Source of the DNA: an uncultured Ktedonobacteraceae bacterium
GTDB taxonomy: Bacteria > Chloroflexota > Ktedonobacteria > Ktedonobacterales > Ktedonobacteraceae
Length of the DNA: 6,119 bases
Assembly (NCBI GenBank): GCA_955652655.1
Contig: CATPCK010000441.1
Coordinates: 1 to 6,119 of the forward strand
Direction: 5' to 3'
Below the pieces are notes generated by a model. The model searched no databases. It saw only the letters and a program-made list of their open reading frames with translations, and was not told where the DNA came from. Below, one piece after another: positions 1 to 5,028 of the stretch. How positions within the stretch are numbered: position 1 is the first letter of the stretch; each line of letters opens with the position of its first letter. The translations under genes were made by a program, and so were the position numbers.

Positions 1-2
1 AG

Positions 3-128
3 TGTATTCGCTGTGGTCTCTGTATTGTGCGCTGTCCCACGGATGCAATCTCAATGGTGCAGTTTGAAGTAGCCAGCCCGAACGATCGCTGGACGGTCTC
101 CAAAATTCCCATGCTTAACATCCGTTAA
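3..128 (+). CDS. C-terminal end of a 4Fe-4S ferredoxin-type protein (5' truncated)
   Basis: The reading frame is open from the window edge and ends at TAA 126-128, leaving 41 residues. It begins with CIRCGLCIVRCP, a complete CxxCxxCxxxCP motif that in ferredoxin folds gives three cysteine ligands to one 4Fe-4S cluster and a fourth to a second cluster. It is followed by TDAISM, typical of bacterial ferredoxin domains. The remaining tail of about 24 residues ends in PMLNIR and shows no further motif. The protein therefore carries electrons, either as a free ferredoxin or as the terminal iron-sulfur domain of a larger oxidoreductase. The visible part cannot distinguish these. No relation to the downstream sigma gene is evident across a gap of nearly 300 bp. 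Start and full length are unknown because the gene begins outside the window. Confidence 0.8.
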   Translation, partial: CIRCGLCIVRCPTDAISMVQFEVASPNDRWTVSKIPMLNIR

Positions 129-422
129 CAACATCATCCGACTTTCAAGCAGAATTGTTAGAAGCCTACTCAATAGAGGGATCTTTATGCTTGTCCCATG
201 ATGCACAGCACAAAATGAGAGATTCATATTCTTAAAGAACGTATAACCTTCAGGAGTAGGCAAGTGCGCCACCGATAGGTGTCTCTCTTATCATCGTTTC
301 CATATTGGTTCCGTAGTTCGGGCTCGTACACATTATTTGGATACTGTATGTAAAAATCGCTGGAGAGGTGGCCAGCGGTGAAATGTGATGGAGGGATATA
401 CCGCGGTCTGTAAGGAGCAATC
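129..422. other. Intergenic region upstream of the sigma factor gene
   Basis: About 294 bp with no convincing coding frame. Short + frames such as the ATG near 188 stop within a few codons, and the minus-strand frames match nothing I recognise. It should contain the promoter of the sigma/membrane-protein pair, but I find no good -35/-10 pair. Partial candidates are TATAAC at 242-247, directly after the small palindrome TTCTTAAAGAA (229-239), and TATGTA at 347-352 with TG in front; neither has a convincing -35. The palindrome ACCGCGGT lies at 400-407, just before the ribosome binding site. No hairpin followed by a T-run marks the end of the iron-sulfur gene. Confidence 0.5.
412..417 (+). promoter_or_regulatory. 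Ribosome binding site of the sigma factor gene
   Basis: AAGGAG lies 5 nt before ATG 423. This strong Shine-Dalgarno match fixes the start of the sigma gene and supports its being a real gene. Confidence 0.75.
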
Positions 423-1091
423 ATGGTGCGACAGGACTGGTCTGATGACGACCTTGCCCAGAGGCTGCATGAACGTAACCCGGAGGCTTTGGAGACGCTC
501 ATCTCCCGGTATTCTCGAGAAATTTTTTATTTTATCCGAGTCGTTTTGGATGGTATAGGTGTTGCACAGGATGCAGAAGAGTGTGTTAATGATCTCTTCG
601 TGGCAGTGTGGCAAGAGATTGACTCGTTTGACCCCGTAAGGGGAACGCTGCGAACCTGGTTGACAATGCGGGCGAAGTATATAGCATTAGATAGGCGGCG
701 CCAATTGTGTCGCCGCCAGGCTCATAATCTGCAATCGGCAGATGAAACACGACAGTGGATGTCATCGGACAATGGTGGGGGGCGGAGAGGCTTTGGCTGG
801 GGAGGCTATGACAATGACAACAGGGCAACTCTTCCTCCACATCCAGAGGCCAGTATGGAAAATCTTCTAGAACAAAGCGAGAGGCGCGAAGAATTGCGCC
901 TCGCCTTGGCGACGTTGCCTGAGCTTGACCGCTACCTGATTTATCAACGTTACTTTAAGTTCGCCAGTACTGAAGAGTTGGCGGCTAAGACGGGACTCAC
1001 CCGTCATGCTGTCGATACACGTCTCTGGCGAGCGCGGAAAAGCTTACGTGAGGCGCTCAAGGAGCATGCACATGAGTATGAGCGAATTTGA
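423..1091 (+). CDS. ECF-type RNA polymerase sigma factor (sigma-70 family)
   Basis: The 222-residue product directs RNA polymerase to a specific promoter set. Region 2 spans about residues 21-94: EALETLISRY, the DAEECVNDLFVAVW core-binding helix (50-63), and the FDPVRGTLRTWL segment leading into RAKYIALDRRR, which is the promoter -10 recognition part in this family. Region 4 spans about 154-212, with LATLPELDRYLIYQRYF and the helix-turn-helix TSTEELAAKTG-like stretch (182-191) followed by LTRHAVDTRLWRARKSL. The linker (116-133) is unusually glycine- and aromatic-rich (GGGRRGFGWGGY), where ECF linkers are usually plain and shorter. The start is fixed by AAGGAG at 412-417. Its 3' end overlaps the next gene by 20 bp, so the two are co-translated, as expected for a sigma factor and its regulator. 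The target promoter is unknown. Confidence 0.88.
   Translation: MVRQDWSDDDLAQRLHERNPEALETLISRYSREIFYFIRVVLDGIGVAQDAEECVNDLFVAVWQEIDSFDPVRGTLRTWLTMRAKYIALDRRRQLCRRQAHNLQSADETRQWMSSDNGGGRRGFGWGGYDNDNRATLPPHPEASMENLLEQSERREELRLALATLPELDRYLIYQRYFKFASTEELAAKTGLTRHAVDTRLWRARKSLREALKEHAHEYERI
1059..1064 (+). promoter_or_regulatory. Ribosome binding site inside the sigma gene that sets the start of the membrane protein
   Basis: AAGGAG lies inside the end of the sigma gene. Three in-frame ATGs follow at 1066, 1072 and 1078, with spacings of 1, 7 and 13 nt. Only 1072 has an ordinary spacing, so it is preferred over these and over the distant ATG at 1006, which would give a 66-bp longer overlap. Confidence 0.65.
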
Positions 1092-2274
1092 GGGACAACT
1101 GAACACAGGGGATGGTGATTTCTCGACCCTTTCGACACAGGGCCATGATCTGCCTGCGGATTTTAGTGATGAGGATGTGGCCTTTGCTGAAGAATTGGAT
1201 GAACTCTTTGTGCTACACGAAGAGGATATACCTCCATATTATGTGCAGACACTATTGGATTCTGAAGAGCCCCGTTTCCAGCCAGTAGAGCCAGGTTTTG
1301 AGCTGAAAACTCGTGCTCGCGTTTTTCGTCGCCTTAAGCTGAGGCGCCGCCTCTTTCCAAGGGGCCGCCCTCCTTTTCGTTTGCTAGTCAGCGAAATACC
1401 TGTACGTCGTTCGCTCTCCGCTGGTGCTGCTTTTATGCTCGTGGTGTTTTTGACGGTGATGTTGACCGGAGCTTCATTTGCTTCAGGTGTGGCGATTTTA
1501 TTGCATGGTGCCAGGGCCGGAGTCCTTCTGGTGCATGAATACCCCTCGGGGCTTTCTCATGTTCCATTTCCAGCGACAGCACAAAGTGATAACGATAAGC
1601 AGCCAACGATATCCATGCTAGATGCCCAGCAGCGCCTTCATTCCTGGAGCATCTATTGGCCTCAGACAATGCCAGATAACTACCGGCTTACCGATAGTTA
1701 CCTCTATGAGGAGCCACAACAAAGCTGGGCCGATGGTCCCTTTATGGAATTTGATTATACGATCAACAGTGCAACAGCGCGTGGAACAGGTGAACTTGCT
1801 ATTCGTGAATTTAAGCTCAAACCCGACGTGAGCGTCCTACAATTAGCGAAAGATGGCTCTACTACGACTTTAAAAGCTGACCAGAATGGTCTTGCACAGG
1901 CCATCTATGTAGATGGTCAATGGGTCTTGCGTAACAAGTTTCCGGTCTGGGTCTACGGCCAGCGCAGTGAACTGATTTATCAGAAAGACGGTATTGTATT
2001 CTGGATTGTAGGTGACCAACGGGATGGTTTCAATCAGGATGCATTACTCAAAATTGCAAACTCGTTGCAAGCGTTACATATAGCACATTTCTTCCCCGTA
2101 GGCATCAAGAACAATATCGATGCAGTAACACTGCTGCAAGGGGATGTTAATGGACCATTTACAGGTGATGTCCTGGCGATCACACCTGATGGTAGTGGCG
2201 TAGGTACATACTTGAGCCTGGTTGGCTCTCAGCAGTATCAGCCAGGTCATGCTAATACACTGCATTCGCAATAA
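1072..2274 (+). CDS. Single-pass membrane protein with DUF4367-like C-terminal region, putative anti-sigma factor
   Basis: The 400-residue product has three parts. The cytoplasmic part (1-114) is acidic at first (FSDEDVAFAEELDELF, 31-46; HEEDIPPYYVQTLL, 49-62) and then strongly basic (RVFRRLKLRRRLFPRGR, 83-99). One hydrophobic helix follows at about 115-143. The extracytoplasmic domain (about 145-400) includes GLAQAIYVDGQW (273-284) and a segment with VFWIVGD and ALLKIANSL (309-332) that resembles the end of DUF4367 domains, which occur in membrane proteins encoded beside sigma factors. The basic stretch before the helix fits an N-in orientation. There is no cysteine in the protein, so the zinc-binding HxxxCxxC motif of classical anti-sigma factors is absent. 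The overlap with the sigma gene makes an anti-sigma or envelope-sensor role the best guess, but this is inference. About 50 residues beyond the DUF4367-like part are unassigned. Confidence 0.75.
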   Translation: MSMSEFEGQLNTGDGDFSTLSTQGHDLPADFSDEDVAFAEELDELFVLHEEDIPPYYVQTLLDSEEPRFQPVEPGFELKTRARVFRRLKLRRRLFPRGRPPFRLLVSEIPVRRSLSAGAAFMLVVFLTVMLTGASFASGVAILLHGARAGVLLVHEYPSGLSHVPFPATAQSDNDKQPTISMLDAQQRLHSWSIYWPQTMPDNYRLTDSYLYEEPQQSWADGPFMEFDYTINSATARGTGELAIREFKLKPDVSVLQLAKDGSTTTLKADQNGLAQAIYVDGQWVLRNKFPVWVYGQRSELIYQKDGIVFWIVGDQRDGFNQDALLKIANSLQALHIAHFFPVGIKNNIDAVTLLQGDVNGPFTGDVLAITPDGSGVGTYLSLVGSQQYQPGHANTLHSQ

Positions 2275-2303
2275 TGAATGCCATGTGCAGATTTTTCTGT
2301 TTC
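2260..2303 (+). terminator. Possible weak intrinsic terminator after the sigma/membrane-protein pair
   Basis: CTGCA (2260-2264) can pair with TGCAG (2286-2290), directly followed by the T-rich run ATTTTTCTGTTT. A competing perfect 6-bp stem, GCATTC (2262-2267) with GAATGC (2276-2281), spans the stop codon. The stems are short and mutually exclusive, so termination is uncertain. The position, between an operon end and a new promoter, is right. Confidence 0.3.
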
Positions 2304-2322
2304 CTTAAATGCCCAGAACCTC

Positions 2323-2351
2323 TTGACTTTTCTCTCAATTGCGTTTATACT
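2323..2351 (+). promoter_or_regulatory. Sigma-70-type promoter of the tetR gene
   Basis: TTGACT at 2323-2328 and TATACT at 2346-2351 are separated by exactly 17 bp, each one base from the canonical hexamer. The predicted transcription start is near 2358, inside the inverted repeat that begins at 2352, leaving a leader of about 41 nt to the tetR ATG. This is the best promoter in the window and the geometry points to simple repression. Confidence 0.8.
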
Positions 2352-2375
2352 CTAATTAATCAGTCAATTAATTAG
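2352..2375. promoter_or_regulatory. Operator O1: perfect inverted repeat, probable TetR autoregulatory site
   Basis: The arms CTAATTAAT (2352-2360) and ATTAATTAG (2367-2375) are exact reverse complements around a 6-nt centre, CAGTCA. The site starts at the base after the -10 box and covers the expected transcription start, so a bound protein would block initiation. A 24-bp palindrome directly upstream of a TetR-family gene is the usual arrangement for its own operator. A near copy of it lies upstream of the ATPase gene at 3027-3045. Confidence 0.8.
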
Positions 2376-2398
2376 AACGGCATTAAGGTACAAATAGT

Positions 2399-3010
2399 AT
2401 GGCGCGAACGCCGAAAGTTGTTGAAGATCGTCGCGAGCAAATTATCGACGCAGCAATGCGAGCTTTCTCACAAAAAGGGTATACGAGAGCGACAAATAAA
2501 GATATCGCTCATGAAGCTGGCATCACGCCAGGGTTGATCTATCATTACTTTGAGAACAAGGAGGCGTTGTTCAAGGCTATTATCGAGGGTCGCTCACCTT
2601 TAAAGCTATTAAGCTCTCTACCACCAGAGGTATGGGTGATGCCTCCAGATACGTTTCTACATTTTATGATTCTGCAAGTTCTAGGCATCGTCGAAGAGGA
2701 ATCATTTGTACAACTGTTGCGGGTAGTGTTGCCAGAGCTGATCTATAACCCGAAGATGGCAGTACTGATTACAGGCGTTTTTCAACGCATCTTTGGTTTC
2801 TTGATCTCCTATTTTGAAGCCAAGATGGAGAGCGGTGAATTGCGTCATACAGACCCTGTACTAACTACACAAGTTCTTATTGGCGGTGTTATGGCCTTTG
2901 TATTGCGTCGTCAGATCATACGTGACCCCATTGCCTTACAATACACGCAGGAACAAATTGTGGATGCTATTGTTGATACAGTCCTCAATGGCCTGGTACC
3001 GCGCGCGTAA
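2399..3010 (+). CDS. TetR/AcrR-family transcriptional regulator
   Basis: The 203-residue length is typical of the family. The N-terminal DNA-binding domain covers about residues 12-60: REQIIDAAMRAFSQKGY (12-28), then the helix-turn-helix ATNKDIAHEAGITPGLIYHYF (31-51) and the closing ENKEALFKAII helix. The rest is helical and variable, forming the ligand-binding and dimerisation domain that sets effector specificity; it does not reveal the ligand. The start ATG has a modest TAAGG at 2384-2388, 10 nt upstream. The gene is first in the cassette, 54 bp before the ABC ATPase gene on the same strand. It lies behind a promoter whose start site is covered by a perfect palindrome. The likely job is repression of itself and of the exporter/oxygenase genes, relieved by a small molecule that may also be the exported substrate. 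An activator role is not excluded. Confidence 0.92.
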   Translation: MARTPKVVEDRREQIIDAAMRAFSQKGYTRATNKDIAHEAGITPGLIYHYFENKEALFKAIIEGRSPLKLLSSLPPEVWVMPPDTFLHFMILQVLGIVEEESFVQLLRVVLPELIYNPKMAVLITGVFQRIFGFLISYFEAKMESGELRHTDPVLTTQVLIGGVMAFVLRRQIIRDPIALQYTQEQIVDAIVDTVLNGLVPRA

Positions 3011-3026
3011 TTTTTTTGCTTAATCG

Positions 3027-3045
3027 TTAATTGGTTGATTAGTTA
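3027..3045. promoter_or_regulatory. Operator O2: second copy of the TetR motif, upstream of the ABC ATPase gene
   Basis: TTAATTGGTTGATTAGTTA on the + strand matches the minus strand of O1 (TTAATTGACTGATTAATTA, positions 2371-2353) at 16 of 19 bases. Its own symmetry is weaker than that of O1. It fills most of the 54-bp gap before the ATPase gene, 19 bp upstream of the ATG. A weak possible promoter, TTGCTT (3016-3021) with a 17-bp spacer to TTAGTT (3039-3044), would overlap it, but that -10 is poor. The site may control an internal promoter or act as a roadblock to transcription coming from tetR. Confidence 0.65.
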
Positions 3046-3064
3046 ATCTAAACAGGGGTGGTAT

Positions 3065-3853
3065 ATGACAGACAGCAGTCCTCAGATGTCTGAGAATGGG
3101 AAGATACAGGGGAGCAAGAATAAAGCTCCTATCGTCGAAATACTGCAACTTGCCAAACAATTCGGTAAGCTTAGTGCGATCGATAATCTGAATATGACCA
3201 TCAACACCGGAGAGACGTACGGCTTAATAGGCCCCAATGGCTCAGGAAAGACTACGCTGATACGAATGATGGTAGGTTTGTCGCGTCCAACTGCTGGCAC
3301 GATAGATATTCTGGGTGAGCGAATGCCCAGCCCAAAAGTCTCACCAAGGCTGGGATATATGCCCCAGCTTAGTGCGCTCTACCTTGACCTGACTGCCAGG
3401 GAGAATATGCGCTTCTTCTGCAATATTTATGGCCTGAGAGGCAAGGAACAGAGTCGCCGCATCCAGGAAATGCTCGAGCGGGTAGAGTTGGCCGATCGTG
3501 CCAATGATGTGGTTGGTAAATTCAGCGGTGGTATGAGGCAGCGCCTCTCTCTCGCTTGCGCTCTCGTTCATGGACCGCGCCTGGTACTGCTTGATGAGCC
3601 AACTGTTGGCGTTGACCCTGAGTTGCGCCGTTCATTCTGGGATTACTTTGCTCAATTGAATAGAGAAGGGGTCACCATTATTGTATCGACTCATCACCTT
3701 GACGAGGCAAGTCGTTGTACTCGCCTGGGTCTGATGCGCCTGGGCGTATTATTAGCGCAAGGTGCACCCCAGGAATTGCTGCGTCGATCTGGCAAAGACA
3801 ACATGGAGGATGCCTTCCTGTACTACGCCTGCCGCCAGGAGGAAGTATCATGA
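3065..3853 (+). CDS. ABC transporter ATP-binding protein (drug/small-molecule export type)
   Basis: The 262-residue protein has one complete nucleotide-binding domain. Walker A is GPNGSGKTT (56-64), the Q-loop glutamine is Q101 in YMPQLSALY, the signature is FSGGMRQR (153-160), Walker B is LVLLDEP (173-179) with catalytic E178, the D-loop follows with GVDP (182-185), and the switch histidine is H210 in STHHLDEA. All catalytic residues are present, so it should hydrolyse ATP. The sequence belongs to the DrrA/YbhF-like class that works with ABC-2 permeases. The first 22 or so residues are polar and precede the usual family start. AGGGGTGG at 3054-3061 serves as ribosome binding site, a short 3 nt before the ATG at 3065, so a slightly later start such as ATG 3086 remains possible. 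The gene overlaps the permease gene by ATGA. It energises export from the inner face of the membrane; the substrate is not evident. Confidence 0.93.
   Translation: MTDSSPQMSENGKIQGSKNKAPIVEILQLAKQFGKLSAIDNLNMTINTGETYGLIGPNGSGKTTLIRMMVGLSRPTAGTIDILGERMPSPKVSPRLGYMPQLSALYLDLTARENMRFFCNIYGLRGKEQSRRIQEMLERVELADRANDVVGKFSGGMRQRLSLACALVHGPRLVLLDEPTVGVDPELRRSFWDYFAQLNREGVTIIVSTHHLDEASRCTRLGLMRLGVLLAQGAPQELLRRSGKDNMEDAFLYYACRQEEVS
3837..3843 (+). promoter_or_regulatory. Ribosome binding site that sets the permease start
   Basis: AGGAGGA lies 6 nt before the ATG at 3850, inside the end of the ATPase gene. This near-perfect site decides for 3850 over the longer in-frame ATG at 3715, whose extra 45 codons would overlap the ATPase domain and look non-native. 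Confidence 0.8.
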
Positions 3854-5004
3854 ATGTCAACCGTATTATGGCTCTCGCCAGCCGCATTATTCAACAGGTG
3901 TTTCGCGATCGGCGTACGCTGGCATTAATTTTTATCGTGCCGCTTGTTGTTATGACGCTCCTCTACCTGGTGTTGACAAATACCTCCACTTTACACACAC
4001 TTGCCCTCGTCCGACCCACAGGTACGAATAGTGAACAGGTGAACACGCTTATAGATAAGCTTTTACCCGGCGGGGGGAAACTGAAGACGATCAATATTAA
4101 CGCTGACCATGTGGATACAACCCTCAAGAATGGCGAAGCCGACGCTGTGATTGTCTTCCCTGCAGATTTTGCGCAACAGGCCCTAATGAGTCAGAATCCA
4201 TCGGTACAGTTGAAGCTCGAAGGTTCCGATCCTACTGTGGCGAGTGCAATGAGCGACGTAGCTAATGGGCTGACCCACCAGCTTGGGGTGGCATTGGCAG
4301 TATTGAAGGCGCAACATGGAGGAGGTCAGGTGCCCTCTGCAGCGAACAGCACCATACCGTTTACAGTGAGTAAACCAGCGTACCTTTATGGTGGCCCTGA
4401 ATACACCTTTAACGACTCCCTTGCCCCTGTGTTTATCGGCATCTTTTCCTTTTTTTTCGTATTTCTGCTTACCTCGGTTGCCTTCTTACGAGAACGTTCG
4501 CAGGGGACGATAGAGCGGGTCATGGTCTCTCCGTTGACACGTGTGGAACTGGTGATGGGCTACATTAGCGGCTTTACGCTCTTTGCTCTTGTACAATCGC
4601 TGTTAATCCTGCTCTTTGTCGTCTTTGTACTGCGCGTCCATTATAGTGGCAACCTTGCCCTGGTTTTCTTAGTTGCAGTCTTGCTCACCATTGGGAGTGT
4701 CAACCTTGGCATTTTCCTTTCAACCTTTGCACAGAATGAGTTCCAGGTGATCCAGTTTATACCCCTGGTCTTTGGCATCCAGGTTTTCCTTTCGGGTATA
4801 TTCTGGCCTGTTGCGCAATTTCCTACTGCGTTACAGGTCATCGCCTACCTCCTGCCCCTGACCTACGCTAACGAAGCATTACGCAATGTCATGCTCAAAA
4901 ACTACAGTATAGGTGAGATCGAGGTACAACTAACCGCGTTATTTGTCTTTGCCCTGGCAATGGTTGTCTTAAGTTCTCTCACTATTCGTCGACAGCGAGC
5001 ATAG
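3850..5004 (+). CDS. ABC-2 type transporter permease
   Basis: The 384-residue integral membrane protein forms the pore partner of the preceding ATPase. A short cytoplasmic N-terminus leads into TM1 (about 22-42, LALIFIVPLVVMTLLYLVL). A large extracytoplasmic domain of about 145 residues follows, then five more helices at roughly 192-213, 236-261, 269-291, 300-320 and 359-378. This is the layout of YhhJ/YbhR/DrrB-like ABC-2 permeases. Between TM2 and TM3 lies RERSQGTIERVMVSP (214-228), the family's conserved cytoplasmic motif that contacts the ATPase. The stretch FLSGIFWPVAQFP (313-325) followed by LPLTYANEALR (335-345) is also a hallmark of this family. The start at 3850 overlaps the ATPase stop as ATGA and has a strong AGGAGGA, so the two are translationally coupled. 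With one permease gene a homodimer is expected. The likely substrate is a lipophilic drug or metabolite, by family analogy. Confidence 0.92.
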   Translation: MNVNRIMALASRIIQQVFRDRRTLALIFIVPLVVMTLLYLVLTNTSTLHTLALVRPTGTNSEQVNTLIDKLLPGGGKLKTININADHVDTTLKNGEADAVIVFPADFAQQALMSQNPSVQLKLEGSDPTVASAMSDVANGLTHQLGVALAVLKAQHGGGQVPSAANSTIPFTVSKPAYLYGGPEYTFNDSLAPVFIGIFSFFFVFLLTSVAFLRERSQGTIERVMVSPLTRVELVMGYISGFTLFALVQSLLILLFVVFVLRVHYSGNLALVFLVAVLLTIGSVNLGIFLSTFAQNEFQVIQFIPLVFGIQVFLSGIFWPVAQFPTALQVIAYLLPLTYANEALRNVMLKNYSIGEIEVQLTALFVFALAMVVLSSLTIRRQRA

Positions 5005-5016
5005 TGAAAAATTTTT

Positions 5017-5020
5017 GGAG
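5017..5020 (+). promoter_or_regulatory. Ribosome binding site of the FAD monooxygenase gene
   Basis: GGAG follows the A/T palindrome AAAAATTTTT (5007-5016). Two in-frame ATGs follow at 5023 (2 nt away) and 5029 (8 nt away); the second has the normal spacing and is chosen. No promoter is visible in the 24-bp gap after the permease, which favours read-through from upstream. Confidence 0.6.
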
Positions 5021-5028
5021 ATATGCAT

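Noticed and set aside
51..272. Minus-strand 73-codon frame
   Set aside because: It overlaps the end of the iron-sulfur gene and has no recognisable motif or ribosome binding site that I can see.
75..364. 9-bp inverted repeat AGCCCGAAC (75-83) / GTTCGGGCT (316-324) and 9-bp direct repeat ATCGCTGGA (85-93, 356-364)
   Set aside because: The copies are over 200 bp apart, with one of each lying in coding sequence. They do not extend beyond 9 bp and no mobile element lies between them, so chance is the simplest explanation.
1006..1071. Upstream start for the membrane protein
   Set aside because: It would overlap sigma region 4 and lacks a ribosome binding site as good as AAGGAG at 1059-1064.
2988..3018. 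GC-rich GGTACCGCGCGCG followed by a T-run at the end of tetR
   Set aside because: It resembles a terminator, but the bases before the T-run do not form a hairpin with a loop, so I do not call one.
3715..3849. 45-codon N-terminal extension of the permease frame
   Set aside because: It lies wholly within the ATPase gene, reads as low-quality sequence, and the strong AGGAGGA and ATGA overlap support the start at 3850.
5007..5016. AAAAATTTTT palindrome before the monooxygenase gene
   Set aside because: It is a simple A/T tract with no similarity to O1 or O2 and no GC stem, so it is neither an operator copy nor a terminator.
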